This document shows, in pieces, positions 33,860 to 43,266 of a stretch of DNA of 64,000 nucleotides (position 1 is the stretch's first letter; the number at the start of each line of letters is the position of its first letter). Position numbers and translations under genes: made by a program. The stretch covers positions 142,504-206,503 of the forward strand of contig NZ_JAEQBB010000006.1 of the NCBI RefSeq assembly GCF_018616375.1. Reading direction: 5' to 3'. Below the pieces are notes generated by a model. That model was not told the origin of the DNA. It was given only the letters and a program-made list of their open reading frames with translations, and searched no databases. This DNA is from Exiguobacterium sp. J17977 (lineage in GTDB: Bacteria > Bacillota > Bacilli > Exiguobacteriales > Exiguobacteriaceae).

Positions 33860-35497
33860 TTGACGATTTTTGAATGGATTACAGCACTCATGCCGATTGT
33901 GGCAGTGCTCATCTTATTGGTCATTATGCGTTTACCGGCATCGGTTGCGATGCCACTATCTCTCATCTTAACGGCTGGACTTGCGTTCTTCGTCTGGCAG
34001 CTCGACGCGACGCGAATCATGGCGGCGACGCTACAAGGTCTTGTCATCGCCGTTACGACCGTCTGGATCGTCTATGGGGCGATCGGAATGATGAATACGA
34101 TGAAAGAGGGTGGCGGCATGAACGCCATCCGTTCCGGCTTCATCAACATTACGCCTGATCCCCGGATTCAAGTGCTCATCGTCGGTTGGTTGTTCGTCTC
34201 ATTCATCGAAGGCGCATCCGGTTTTGGGACACCGGCCACGGTCGCGGCACCTCTTTTAATCGCACTCGGCTTCCCGCCAATCGCTGCCGTTGTCATCGCC
34301 TTATCAGCCGACGTATCGGCTGTCACGTTCGGTGCGGTCGGGACACCGGCCTTGATCGGAATCGGGAACGGACTGTCGCTCGACGTCAACCAACCCGAGA
34401 CGATTGAGTTTTTGACAACCGTCGTCTTGCAGACGGTGCTCATCGATATGTTCGTCGGTCTTTTTATCCCATTCATTTTAATCTTGATGCTAACGCGATT
34501 CTTCAGTAAAGAGAAATCGATTAAACCGGCGCTTGAAGTGTTCCCGATCGCCATCATCGCAGCGCTCATCTACAGCATCCCTGCCTACATCTGGACGCTC
34601 ATCCTCGGGTTTGAGTTCGGAGGTATGCTCGGAGGATTGACGGGTCTCGTCATTCTCGTCACGATGGCACGCAAAGGCATCCTTATGCCGAAACGGTTAT
34701 GGACGTTCGACGGTTATGCCGATGAAATCGATCAACCAATCGAGAAGTCGTCGGTCGGCAAAGGCAAACGCGAGCTTCCGCAATGGAAAGCGTGGGCGCC
34801 TTACTTGATTTTAACGATTTTCCTCGTATTGACGCGGACCGTACCGTTTTTGAACGAATTGACGCGCAGCGTTCGCATCGATTTGCCGAACATTTTGAGC
34901 GTCGAAGGCATTTCGACATCGTGGGAACCGTTCTACTCACCAGGGTTCATGTTCATCTTGACGATGATTGCGACGTTCTTCCTCCACAACATGAGTTGGT
35001 CGCAAGTGACCTCGGTGTTCAAAGCGACGACGCTCGGTGTCGTCGGGACGGCCATCACGCTCGCCGCTTCGGTGCCGATGGTTCGGATTTTCATTCACTC
35101 GGAAAACGGAGGGGCAGGTCTTGCATCGATGCCGGTCGAACTCGCAACAGCCGCGGCCGACACGTTCGGTGGTGTCTGGCCGCTCGTCGCACCGTGGATC
35201 GGGGCGCTCGGGGCGTTCGTTTCCGGGTCAGCCACATTCTCGAATATGATGTTCTCGAGTTTAACGACGAATGTCGCCGAATCGGTCGACTTGAACCAGA
35301 CGCTCGCCCTGTCAATGCAGATGGCGGGCGCGAACGCCGGTAACATGATTTGCGTCTTGAACGTCGTCGCGGTCGCCTCGGTGGCAGGTCTACTCGGAAA
35401 AGAAGGGACAATCATCCGCTATACGCTCATGCCGATGATTTATTACGTGACAGCGACCGGGCTTGTCGGTTTGATGCTCGCCACATTCTTCTTGTAA
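33860..35497 (+). CDS. lctP: L-lactate permease
   Basis: The 545-residue membrane protein has about twelve to fourteen spans of the LctP/LldP family, which imports L-lactate, D-lactate or glycolate with protons. Family segments include [28 protein letters not shown] and [21 protein letters not shown]. The start is TTG 33860 after AAGGTGGG. No recognisable terminator follows before the promoter of the attenuator leader. No lactate dehydrogenase gene is nearby. Confidence 0.9.
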   Translation: MTIFEWITALMPIVAVLILLVIMRLPASVAMPLSLILTAGLAFFVWQLDATRIMAATLQGLVIAVTTVWIVYGAIGMMNTMKEGGGMNAIRSGFINITPDPRIQVLIVGWLFVSFIEGASGFGTPATVAAPLLIALGFPPIAAVVIALSADVSAVTFGAVGTPALIGIGNGLSLDVNQPETIEFLTTVVLQTVLIDMFVGLFIPFILILMLTRFFSKEKSIKPALEVFPIAIIAALIYSIPAYIWTLILGFEFGGMLGGLTGLVILVTMARKGILMPKRLWTFDGYADEIDQPIEKSSVGKGKRELPQWKAWAPYLILTIFLVLTRTVPFLNELTRSVRIDLPNILSVEGISTSWEPFYSPGFMFILTMIATFFLHNMSWSQVTSVFKATTLGVVGTAITLAASVPMVRIFIHSENGGAGLASMPVELATAAADTFGGVWPLVAPWIGALGAFVSGSATFSNMMFSSLTTNVAESVDLNQTLALSMQMAGANAGNMICVLNVVAVASVAGLLGKEGTIIRYTLMPMIYYVTATGLVGLMLATFFL

Positions 35498-35526
35498 AAA
35501 GTTACAAAATATTTACGACAATAATA

Positions 35527-35556
35527 TTGACAATTTTCTGAACAGTCTGCTAAGGT
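35527..35556 (+). promoter_or_regulatory. promoter of the bmr-like leader
   Basis: TTGACA (35527) and an extended -10 TGCTAAGGT (35548-35556), 18 bases between hexamers, about 40 bases before the leader ORF. Confidence 0.55.
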
Positions 35557-35595
35557 TTTAGTAGATTTTCAAACTATGAACAGAGAGGAGCCAGC

Positions 35596-35667
35596 ATGAT
35601 GAAGTACATCCCAACACTACAACGCACACACACAACATCATATGGCTACTCGTATTTGACTGCGTAA
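35596..35667 (+). CDS. 23-residue leader peptide, BmrB-like
   Basis: A short ORF (ATG ATG AAG TAC ... TAA) with a good GAGAGGAG Shine-Dalgarno 5 bases upstream precedes the ABC exporter genes and an intrinsic terminator. The peptide is rich in Thr and Tyr (four Tyr, five Thr) and has no span or catalytic motif. By position it matches B. subtilis BmrB, whose translation drives ribosome-mediated transcription attenuation of bmrCD when ribosomes stall on antibiotics. Its sequence was not compared with BmrB, which is longer. It is probably regulatory rather than a working protein. Confidence 0.7.
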   Translation: MMKYIPTLQRTHTTSYGYSYLTA

Positions 35668-35727
35668 TTTGGCAGCTGGATAGGGGTAGTGTCCTTTCCC
35701 TGACCATGCAAAAGACTGAAGACTCAG

Positions 35728-35778
35728 AAGCGTACTTCATCCGATTGGTTGCACAATCAGGTGACGTGCGCTTTTTTT
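35728..35778 (+). terminator. attenuator terminator upstream of bmrC
   Basis: AAGCGTAC (35728-35735) pairs with GTGCGCTT (35766-35773, one T-G pair). Inner helices form from TCA/TGA and CC-GATTG/CAATC-A-GG, and seven Ts follow. It lies between the leader ORF and bmrC, 35 bases before the bmrC ATG. Confidence 0.75.
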
Positions 35779-35812
35779 GCGTGCACGGAAAGGACGAAAG
35801 GGGGAATCAGTC

Positions 35813-37537
35813 ATGAAACTGATTAAACAATTGGATTGGTTTATTAAAAGACAGAAGCGGACGTATATTTTCGCCATCATCTTGTTGATTATCACTGGGA
35901 TCGTCGATATGCTCCCGCCGTGGATTATCGGGCAGGCGATTGATGCGATCCGCGAAGGCAGCTTGACGACAGAACGACTCGTCCTCATCGTCGGGTCACT
36001 GCTCAGCATCATGGTTTTATCGTACGTCCTCTCGTATGTATGGATTGCCCGCCTGTTTGGGACAGCATTCCTGCTCGAGAAAAAATTACGGGCCCGTTTC
36101 TTTGGCCACTTGCTCCGGCAAACACCGCGCTTCTATCAACAGCACCGCACCGGAGATTTGATGGCGCTCGCGACGAACGATTTGAAAGCGGTCGAACGGA
36201 CGGCCGGGTTCGGTGTGATGACGCTCGTCGACTCGTTCAATATGACGCTCATCGCTCTCACCATCATGGGCGTGTTCATCGATTGGAAGTTGACGCTCGC
36301 GGCACTCCTGCCGATGCCGCTCCTCGCCTGGTCAATGAATAAGCTTGGCCGCCAAATCCATGCCCGCTTCACAGCGGCGCAGGATGCGTTTGGCGTGATG
36401 AACGACCAAGTCGTCGAATCGATTTCAGGCCTTCGGGTCGTCCGCTCGTTTGTTCAAGAAGATGCGGACACGAAAAAGTTCGATACGATCACCGACGACG
36501 TCATGGCCAAAAACATGCACGTCGCCAAAATCGACGTCTTGTTTGAACCGGTCATTAAACTGCTCGTCGGCTTGAGTTATTTGATCGGGTTGTCGTTCGG
36601 CACGTATCTCGTGTTCACGAACGATATCACGCTCGGTCAGCTCGTCTCGTTTAACATCTATCTTGGGATGCTCATTTGGCCGATGTACGCGTTCGGAGAA
36701 CTGATTAACGTCGTGCAACGGGGAACGGCTAGCCTCGAACGAATCGAAGCGACGATGAACGAGACACCGGACGTGGTCTCGACCGGCACGGTCGAAGTCG
36801 ACGTCCCGGAGAAAATCACGTTCAAATCCTTGTCGTTCCAATATCCAGGAGCAACTCGTGCCTCACTCGAAGACATCGTCTTGCACGTGTCGCGTGGCGA
36901 GACGATTGGGGTGGTCGGACCGACCGGGGCCGGCAAGACGACGCTGTTGCGTCAATTGCTCCGGGAGTATCCGATTGACGACTCGTTACTCGTCAATGGT
37001 GTCCCAATTCACGACATCAAACTCGAGACGGTCCGCGGTTGGAGCGGTTACGTCTCGCAGGAACATTTACTGTTCTCGAAGACGGTCCGCGACAACATCT
37101 TGTTCGGCTCAAACGAAGCGACGGAACAAGACCTCGAGACGGCCATCCGGCTCGCGGCGTTCGACACTGATATCGAACATTTGGAGAACGGTCTCGACAC
37201 GGTCGTCGGGGAACAAGGGGTTATGCTCTCGGGCGGTCAGAAACAACGGCTCTCGATTGCCCGCGCCCTCTTGAAAAATCCAGAGATCCTCTTGCTCGAC
37301 GATTCGCTTTCAGCGGTCGACGCCAAGACGGAAGCGCGCATCATCGACTCGGTCCGGACGAGCCGGGCTGAACAGACGACGTTTATCGTCGCGCACCGCC
37401 TGTCCGCTGTCGCTCACGCCGACCAGATTCTTGTGTTACAAGACGGTCGTGTGACGGAGCGGGGCACGCATGACCAACTGATGGAACGACACGGTTGGTA
37501 TTATGAACAATACGTTCGACAAGGAGAGTCGGAGTAA
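35813..37537 (+). CDS. bmrC: heterodimeric ABC exporter subunit, BmrC-like
   Basis: The 574-residue half-transporter has six membrane spans and a C-terminal ATPase domain: Walker A GPTGAGKTT, signature LSGGQKQR, Walker B LLLDDSLSAVD, and an H-loop (VAHRLS). The residue after the Walker B aspartate is D instead of the catalytic E, as in the degenerate half of BmrCD-type pairs. GGGGGAATC precedes ATG 35813. It is 22 bases before bmrD and 35 bases after a terminator. BmrCD exports drugs in B. subtilis; this substrate range is inferred. Confidence 0.87.
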   Translation: MKLIKQLDWFIKRQKRTYIFAIILLIITGIVDMLPPWIIGQAIDAIREGSLTTERLVLIVGSLLSIMVLSYVLSYVWIARLFGTAFLLEKKLRARFFGHLLRQTPRFYQQHRTGDLMALATNDLKAVERTAGFGVMTLVDSFNMTLIALTIMGVFIDWKLTLAALLPMPLLAWSMNKLGRQIHARFTAAQDAFGVMNDQVVESISGLRVVRSFVQEDADTKKFDTITDDVMAKNMHVAKIDVLFEPVIKLLVGLSYLIGLSFGTYLVFTNDITLGQLVSFNIYLGMLIWPMYAFGELINVVQRGTASLERIEATMNETPDVVSTGTVEVDVPEKITFKSLSFQYPGATRASLEDIVLHVSRGETIGVVGPTGAGKTTLLRQLLREYPIDDSLLVNGVPIHDIKLETVRGWSGYVSQEHLLFSKTVRDNILFGSNEATEQDLETAIRLAAFDTDIEHLENGLDTVVGEQGVMLSGGQKQRLSIARALLKNPEILLLDDSLSAVDAKTEARIIDSVRTSRAEQTTFIVAHRLSAVAHADQILVLQDGRVTERGTHDQLMERHGWYYEQYVRQGESE

Positions 37538-37559
37538 TCCGGGAAAGGGGGAATCTCTC

Positions 37560-39605
37560 ATGATCGATCAATATGAATTAGATCCAGTCCGCAGGAAAAA
37601 AACGATCCGTTCACTCATTGGCTATGCCAAACAAGTGAGACGTTCGATTTTCCTCGGATTGACGTTACTGTTTTTAGCGGTCGGCGCTGAACTGGCCGGA
37701 CCGTATATCGCCAAAATCATCATCGACGACCACATCGTCGCCATCGAGCGGGATTGGGTACAAGTCGAGTCAGGCGGAAGTGTCGCTTTTGACGGCAACG
37801 CCTATGAAAAAGAGACGAGGCTTGACGGCGAGACGGTCGTCCGTCCCGTCTCCATCGTGCAGACGACCGACGGCTACTATCTCGTCCCTGACGCCGTCAT
37901 GAGCGGTGGCGTCCGTGAGGTCGAAGATGGTGTCCTCACCATCACACGAAGCGAAGAGACGGCGACGTATGACAACATCGCGCCGCTCTCATCGACCGAC
38001 GTGTTCCGTTTTTACGAGACAGATTTACGGGCCGTACTGTTGCTATCTGGTTTGTATGTCGTCTTGCTTCTTATCGCGGCAGGGTTGAACTGGGGGCAAC
38101 AGATGCTTCTCCAACGTTCGGCCCATAATATCGTCAAGACGATGCGGCTCGACGTCATGCGGCATTTGCAGACGATTCCGGTTCGCTACTTTGACCAGAC
38201 GCCGATTGGGAAAATCGTCAGCCGGGTCACGAACGACACCGAGACGATTCGCGACCTATATTTGGGCGTGCTCGCACGCGTCTTCCAAAGCGTCGTCATG
38301 ATGATTGGAGTCTTGATTGCCATGTTCTTCTTGGACGTGCGCCTCGGTCTCGTCTCGCTCATCATCATTCCGGTCGTCATCGTTTGGATTAAATTGTTCC
38401 AACGCTTGTCGACCCGAAACAACTTCCGTGTCCGTGCCCTCGTCGCCGATATGAACGCCCAATTGAATGAGAGCATCCAAACGATGCCGATCATTCAGTC
38501 GTATGTCAAAGAAGATCTCGTCTATGACGAATTCAACGAGAAAAACAGCGACAACTTCCAAACAAGACGGAAGCTGCTCAAATTGGATGCGCTCATGTCG
38601 CACAACTTGGTCAACTTCTTCCGCAACATGGCACTTGCCTTACTCATTTGGGTCGTCGGTGCGCAGACGCTCGGCACGGGCAGCGTGCTGACGCTCGGGA
38701 TTTTGTACGCCTATATCGATTACGTGTCACGAATTTTCGAGCCGGTGACGCAAATCATGAACCAGTTGTCTCCGCTCCAACAGGCGCTCGTCTCGGCAGA
38801 CCGGATGTTCCAGTTGCTTGACGAGAAAGGGGAAAACGTGTCGGCGGAACGCATCGCACGCTTTAAAGGTGAGGTCGTGTTCGACGACGTGTCGTTCAGC
38901 TATGAAGCCGGGAAGCCGGTGCTCCAACACATCGATATCCATGCGGCGCCAGGTGAGACGGTGGCGCTCGTCGGACATACCGGTAGCGGCAAGAGTTCGA
39001 TTATGAACTTGCTCATGCGCTTCTATGACCCGTCAGAAGGAACGCTCAACATTGACGGCATGGACGTGACGAAATTACCGACCCAAGCGGTCCGGGCCCA
39101 TCTCGGTATCGTGCTTCAAGACCCGTTCTTGTTCACGGGATCGATTCGGACGAACGTGACGCTTGGCGACGAGACGATCTCGGACGACCGCGTATGGCGC
39201 GCATTGACGGCGGTCGGAGCCGATCGTTTCGTTAAACAGTTGCCACACGGGCTAGACGAGCCGGTCATCGAACGCGGCGCATCACTCTCGAGCGGAGAGC
39301 GCCAGTTGATCAGCTTCGCCCGTGCCCTCGTTTTCGACCCGGCCATCCTCGTCTTAGACGAAGCGACGGCGAGCGTCGATTCAGAGACGGAAGCGCTCAT
39401 CCAAGAAGCGCTCAAGACGCTCACGTACGGCCGGACGACGTTCGTCATCGCGCACCGTCTCTCGACGATTCGGGAAGCGGACCAAATCCTCGTCCTCGAC
39501 CACGGTCACATCATCGAGCGGGGCAACCATCAGTCGCTTATCGCCGCAGGCGGCGTCTACGCCCGGATGCATGAGCTGCAAAGTAAACAACAAGCCATCA
39601 GTTGA
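37560..39605 (+). CDS. bmrD: heterodimeric ABC exporter subunit, BmrD-like
   Basis: The 681-residue partner is longer than usual because about 100 residues (about 55-150) are inserted between the first and second membrane spans, probably outside the cell, a known mark of BmrD/YheH. The ATPase domain has Walker A GHTGSGKSS, a non-standard signature LSSGERQ, and a canonical Walker B LVLDEATASVD. Together with BmrC this gives one canonical and one degenerate ATP site. GGGGGAATC precedes ATG 37560; upstream in-frame ATG 37503 lies within bmrC and lacks such a site. Confidence 0.87.
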   Translation: MIDQYELDPVRRKKTIRSLIGYAKQVRRSIFLGLTLLFLAVGAELAGPYIAKIIIDDHIVAIERDWVQVESGGSVAFDGNAYEKETRLDGETVVRPVSIVQTTDGYYLVPDAVMSGGVREVEDGVLTITRSEETATYDNIAPLSSTDVFRFYETDLRAVLLLSGLYVVLLLIAAGLNWGQQMLLQRSAHNIVKTMRLDVMRHLQTIPVRYFDQTPIGKIVSRVTNDTETIRDLYLGVLARVFQSVVMMIGVLIAMFFLDVRLGLVSLIIIPVVIVWIKLFQRLSTRNNFRVRALVADMNAQLNESIQTMPIIQSYVKEDLVYDEFNEKNSDNFQTRRKLLKLDALMSHNLVNFFRNMALALLIWVVGAQTLGTGSVLTLGILYAYIDYVSRIFEPVTQIMNQLSPLQQALVSADRMFQLLDEKGENVSAERIARFKGEVVFDDVSFSYEAGKPVLQHIDIHAAPGETVALVGHTGSGKSSIMNLLMRFYDPSEGTLNIDGMDVTKLPTQAVRAHLGIVLQDPFLFTGSIRTNVTLGDETISDDRVWRALTAVGADRFVKQLPHGLDEPVIERGASLSSGERQLISFARALVFDPAILVLDEATASVDSETEALIQEALKTLTYGRTTFVIAHRLSTIREADQILVLDHGHIIERGNHQSLIAAGGVYARMHELQSKQQAIS

Positions 39606-39614
39606 GGAGGTCTT

Positions 39615-40793
39615 ATGGAGATTATCGGAAAGCATAACCGGGCCAAAGTATTCAATGAACGGATTGACGATATGACGCGGGCCCAAATCCAGACGCTCGT
39701 CGACCAACCGTTCACGCAAGGTGCCTCGATTCGAATCATGCCGGACATGCATGCCGGCAAAGGGTCGGTCGTCGGGACGACGATGACGATTCACGACAAG
39801 GTCGTGCCGAATCTCGTCGGTGTCGACCTCGGGTGCGGCATGCTCTGTACGGAAATCAAGGTGAAGCGCATCGACTTTCAACGGCTCGACGACGTCATCC
39901 GTCAATATGTACCGAGCGGGATGAACATCCGGGATGCGGCACACCCGTACGCCTCAGAACTTCCGCTCGAGGACGTGCGGGCGCCCTATAAACTGGACCG
40001 GGCCCTGCGCTCGGTCGGCACGCTCGGCTCGGGCAATCACTTCATCGAAGTGAACCGCGACGAAGCTGGACGCACGTTTCTCGTCATCCATTCCGGTTCG
40101 CGCCACCTCGGTGTCCAAATCGCCGACCATTATCAACAGTTGGCGGTCGAGCACATGATGAAGACGGCTGACATTCGAGACGAGATTGAACGGATGAAGG
40201 CAACGGGACGAGAGCGGGATATCGCGGCCTATCTTGAGACGGAGCGCGAGGCACGGAAACATGTCCGCGACCTCGCCTACGTCGAAGGGGAAGCGATGGA
40301 AGATTATATGCACGACGTGCGTATCGCCCAGCAATATGCGGCCGCCAACCGTCTTGCCATGACCGACGTCATCGTCGAGGCGATGAATTGGAACGTCGTC
40401 GATCAATTCGATACGGTCCACAATTACATCGACCACGACGCGATGATGCTTCGAAAAGGGGCCATCTCGGCGCGGGACGGAGAGCGGGTCATCATTCCGA
40501 TGAACATGCGCGACGGCTCGCTCATCTGTACCGGCAAGGGGAACCCGGACTGGAACTTCTCAGGACCACACGGTGCCGGTCGCGTCATGTCACGCTCGGC
40601 CGCGCGAAAACGCGTCGACTTCAACGAATTTAAAAAGTCGATGGCAGATGTCTGGTCAACTTCTGTCCGACCGTCGACAATCGATGAATCACCGTTCGTC
40701 TATAAGTCGATGAAAGAGATTGTCCGTTATATCGAGCCGGCCGTCACCATCAATCAAATCATCAAACCGCTCTACAACTTCAAGGCGAACTGA
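39615..40793 (+). CDS. rtcB: RtcB-family RNA ligase
   Basis: The 392-residue protein has RtcB landmarks: DLGCGM (metal-binding Asp/Cys), GTLGSGNHF, HSGSR, HNYIDH, and GPHGAGRVMSR with the histidine that would be guanylylated. RtcB joins 2',3'-cyclic phosphate or 3'-phosphate RNA ends to 5'-OH ends and repairs tRNA and rRNA breaks. It starts 9 bases after bmrD with GAGGAGG inside that space, so it belongs to the attenuated operon. No archease or RtcA gene is nearby. It is at the short end for RtcB; the exact substrate is unknown. Confidence 0.88.
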   Translation: MEIIGKHNRAKVFNERIDDMTRAQIQTLVDQPFTQGASIRIMPDMHAGKGSVVGTTMTIHDKVVPNLVGVDLGCGMLCTEIKVKRIDFQRLDDVIRQYVPSGMNIRDAAHPYASELPLEDVRAPYKLDRALRSVGTLGSGNHFIEVNRDEAGRTFLVIHSGSRHLGVQIADHYQQLAVEHMMKTADIRDEIERMKATGRERDIAAYLETEREARKHVRDLAYVEGEAMEDYMHDVRIAQQYAAANRLAMTDVIVEAMNWNVVDQFDTVHNYIDHDAMMLRKGAISARDGERVIIPMNMRDGSLICTGKGNPDWNFSGPHGAGRVMSRSAARKRVDFNEFKKSMADVWSTSVRPSTIDESPFVYKSMKEIVRYIEPAVTINQIIKPLYNFKAN

Positions 40794-40817
40794 ACATCGT
40801 TTCAGTTTCGCCTTTTT
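40782..40817 (+). terminator. terminator of the bmrCD-rtcB operon
   Basis: AAGGCGAACTGAA pairs with TTCAGTTTCGCCTT (one bulge) and a T-tract follows. Confidence 0.75.
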
Positions 40818-40861
40818 CTTTTCCACGAAAAATCTGATACGCTACAAGAGAGGTGAGCGAA

Positions 40862-41176
40862 ATGGAAAAACGATTGAGTGATTTATCGAAATATGAGCTT
40901 GAACAAGAGATTCGAGCGCTCCACGAACGGAAGCGGAAAGCTGAACAGATGGGCATGGTCAGTGAAATCGAGGTCGTCTTGCGACGGATCGCGATTGCCG
41001 AGAGCTATTTGATTGACCCGAAATCGTTCAAGCCGGGAACGACGTATATCGTCAACTATAACGAGCGCCCGTTCCGTTTGAAATTCGTGAACGGCGTCAT
41101 GGGCTGGGGGACGTTCGAAGGCGAGACGGCTGAACACGCGATTCCGCTCTCGGAGCTGTCGGAGGTGAAAGCATGA
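40862..41176 (+). CDS. yfhH: DUF1811 protein, YfhH type
   Basis: The 104-residue protein matches the B. subtilis YfhH pattern: KYELEQEIRALHERKRKAEQMGMVSE-like helix near the N-terminus, then FKPGTTYIV and a beta-rich C-terminal half with VMGWGTF. Its function is unknown. AGAGAGGTG precedes ATG 40862, preferred over GTG 40853. It overlaps yfhJ by four bases, and the yfhF-recX-yfhH-yfhJ neighbourhood of B. subtilis supports it. Confidence 0.8.
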   Translation: MEKRLSDLSKYELEQEIRALHERKRKAEQMGMVSEIEVVLRRIAIAESYLIDPKSFKPGTTYIVNYNERPFRLKFVNGVMGWGTFEGETAEHAIPLSELSEVKA

Positions 41177-41442
41177 ACCGGACCGAACAATACGAGCGTT
41201 TGGCCGAAATCTTGAAACAGAAGAACGATGTCTTGAGCGAGCTCGAGGCGTTGACGTGGGTCGAAGTGCTGTGGGAGGATTTTGAGACGACGCTCGCCCG
41301 TGCCGGCGAACCGTATCCTGGGGAAGCAAAATCATTCCAATACGTCGTTCAACAGATCGATGCATACGGACCCCAGCTCCATCTGTTCCAAACGAAAAAT
41401 GAGAAGTTCAAACATTTGATGTCCCAGCGCGACATCCATTAA
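41173..41442 (+). CDS. yfhJ: YfhJ-like small protein
   Basis: The 89-residue protein has the WVE(V/L)LWEDFETT segment (about residues 29-39) that characterises YfhJ (WVELL family), of unknown function. It starts four bases inside yfhH and ends in a strong terminator, so the two form an operon. Helical predicted structure; no membrane span. Confidence 0.75.
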   Translation: MNRTEQYERLAEILKQKNDVLSELEALTWVEVLWEDFETTLARAGEPYPGEAKSFQYVVQQIDAYGPQLHLFQTKNEKFKHLMSQRDIH

Positions 41443-41471
41443 AACCACGCCGCAATCGGCGTGGTTTTTTT
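41441..41471 (+). terminator. terminator of yfhHJ
   Basis: AAAACCACGCCG pairs perfectly with CGGCGTGGTTTT over a CAAT loop and a T-run follows. Confidence 0.9.
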
Positions 41472-41473
41472 AC

Positions 41474-41501
41474 TTGCAAACGACCCTCAATCCGTTATAA
41501 T
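41474..41501 (+). promoter_or_regulatory. promoter of the potR-potABCD operon
   Basis: TTGCAA and TATAAT with a 16-base spacer; about 100 bases of untranslated leader follow. Confidence 0.65.
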
Positions 41502-41548
41502 AAAGGTCGCTATTAGTTTGCTTTGTAGTTAAGTATTTATAAACTTTC

Positions 41549-41574
41549 TTTAGTTGAAATCATCTTTCACTAAA
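41549..41574. promoter_or_regulatory. inverted repeat, possible operator of the pot regulator
   Basis: TTTAGTTGAAA (41549-41559) and TTTCACTAAA (41565-41574) form an imperfect inverted repeat with a 5-base spacer, in the leader of the regulator gene. It could be its own operator. Confidence 0.4.
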
Positions 41575-41606
41575 CTTGATTCAAAGCCGAAAGGGGGGAT
41601 TGTGAC

Positions 41607-42146
41607 TTGGAAGTCGGTCAAAAAATCAAGCGGCTCCGCGTCAAGAAAGGGTTGACGCAAGAAGAGTTGGCCGAGCGCACGGATTTGAGTAAAGGCTATA
41701 TCTCTCAAATCGAGCGTGATTTGAGTTCACCTTCGCTTGAGACGCTATTCGACTTGTTGGAAGTGCTCGGTTGCTCGCCGAAAGAGTTCTTCGATGAAGA
41801 GATGTTTCAAAAAGTGAGCTATACCGCAGACGACCGGACCGTGTATAACGATGAGGATCGGAAATACAGGACCGAATGGCTCATCCCGGAATCGAACGAA
41901 AAAGAGATGGAGCCGATTTTGCTGACGTTCTCCAAACATGGGGAATTCAAGCGTTACGAGCCTTCCCGTTCCGAGACGTTCGTCTACGTCCTGTCAGGTC
42001 GGATCGCCCTCAAGCTAGGCCATCACACGTACTTCGCCAAAGCCGGAGAAACGTTATATTATGTCGCCTCCGATTCCCATCAACTCGTCAACGATTATGA
42101 TGGCGAGAGTGAATGTTTAATCGTCGCGACCCATTCATATTTATAA
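41607..42146 (+). CDS. XRE-cupin transcriptional regulator of polyamine transport
   Basis: The 179-residue protein has an N-terminal helix-turn-helix ([20 protein letters not shown]...[10 protein letters not shown], residues 6-42) and a C-terminal cupin domain ([18 protein letters not shown]...[13 protein letters not shown]) that would bind an effector. PuuR-type regulators with this layout sense polyamines. The start is TTG 41607 after AAAGGGGGG. It leads directly into potABCD 13 bases later, so it probably controls its own operon. Confidence 0.87.
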   Translation: MEVGQKIKRLRVKKGLTQEELAERTDLSKGYISQIERDLSSPSLETLFDLLEVLGCSPKEFFDEEMFQKVSYTADDRTVYNDEDRKYRTEWLIPESNEKEMEPILLTFSKHGEFKRYEPSRSETFVYVLSGRIALKLGHHTYFAKAGETLYYVASDSHQLVNDYDGESECLIVATHSYL

Positions 42147-42159
42147 GGGAGGAACTGAA

Positions 42160-43266
42160 ATGAACCTAGAAACGATTATTCGCTTTGACAACGTGTCGAA
42201 GCGTTACGATGACACCGTCGTCTTAGAAAACATCAGCTTCGAGATTGAGAAAGGGAAGTTCTATACGTTGCTCGGGCCGTCTGGATGTGGGAAGACGACG
42301 ATTTTACGTTTGATTGCCGGTTTCACGGACGCATCTGCGGGCGATATCGAGTTCAACGGGAAACGCATCAACGACGTCCCAGCGAACAAACGTCAAGTGA
42401 ACACCGTGTTCCAAGACTATGCGCTCTTCCCGCACTTGAACGTGTTCGAGAACGTGGCGTTCGGTCTGCGAATCAAGAAGATGAAAGAAGCGGACGTGAA
42501 GACGAAAGTCGAACAGGCGCTCAAATTCGTCAACTTGAAAGGGTACGAGTCACGTGAAATCGATGAGATGTCAGGCGGTCAGCGCCAACGTGTCGCCATC
42601 GCCCGTGCCATCGTCAACGAACCGGAAGTCATCTTGCTCGATGAACCGCTCTCGGCGCTCGATTTGAAACTCCGGACCGAGATGCAATATGAGCTTCGTG
42701 AATTGCAACAGCGTCTCGGCATCACGTTCATCTTCGTCACGCACGACCAAGAAGAAGCGCTCGCGATGTCAGATGAGATTTTCGTCATGAACAACGGGAA
42801 GATCGTCCAGAGCGGGACACCGACCGATATTTACGACGAGCCAATCAACCGCTTCGTCGCCGATTTCATCGGGGAATCGAATATCGTCCCAGGCGTCATG
42901 CCAGAGGACAACGTCGTCACGTTCGCTGGGAAGACGTTCGATTGTGTCGACCAAGGGTTCGACCGCAACGAGAAAGTCGAAGTCATCATCCGTCCGGAAG
43001 ATTTGGAGATGACGTCGGTCGAATCGGCGAAACTTGTCGTCGACGTCGACTCGCAACTGTTCCGCGGCGTCCACTATGAGATTTGCTGCTATGACCAAGA
43101 AGGCAACGAATGGCTCGTCCATTCGACGAAAAAATCGGTCGTCGGTTCGAAAATCGGCCTCACGTTCGATGATGAGGCGATTCACGTCATGCGCTTAGGA
43201 GAGACGGAGGAAGAGTTCGACCGTCGTCTCGAGTCCTATGAGGAGGTCGCTCATGAATCAAACTAG
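42160..43266 (+). CDS. potA: spermidine/putrescine ABC transporter ATP-binding protein
   Basis: The 368-residue ATPase powers polyamine uptake. It carries Walker [10 protein letters not shown], the Q-loop [11 protein letters not shown], signature SGGQRQR, Walker [13 protein letters not shown], the H-loop and a C-terminal regulatory TOBE-like domain (about residues 240-350). It overlaps potB by 14 bases. The specificity follows from the four-gene context. Confidence 0.92.
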   Translation: MNLETIIRFDNVSKRYDDTVVLENISFEIEKGKFYTLLGPSGCGKTTILRLIAGFTDASAGDIEFNGKRINDVPANKRQVNTVFQDYALFPHLNVFENVAFGLRIKKMKEADVKTKVEQALKFVNLKGYESREIDEMSGGQRQRVAIARAIVNEPEVILLDEPLSALDLKLRTEMQYELRELQQRLGITFIFVTHDQEEALAMSDEIFVMNNGKIVQSGTPTDIYDEPINRFVADFIGESNIVPGVMPEDNVVTFAGKTFDCVDQGFDRNEKVEVIIRPEDLEMTSVESAKLVVDVDSQLFRGVHYEICCYDQEGNEWLVHSTKKSVVGSKIGLTFDDEAIHVMRLGETEEEFDRRLESYEEVAHESN

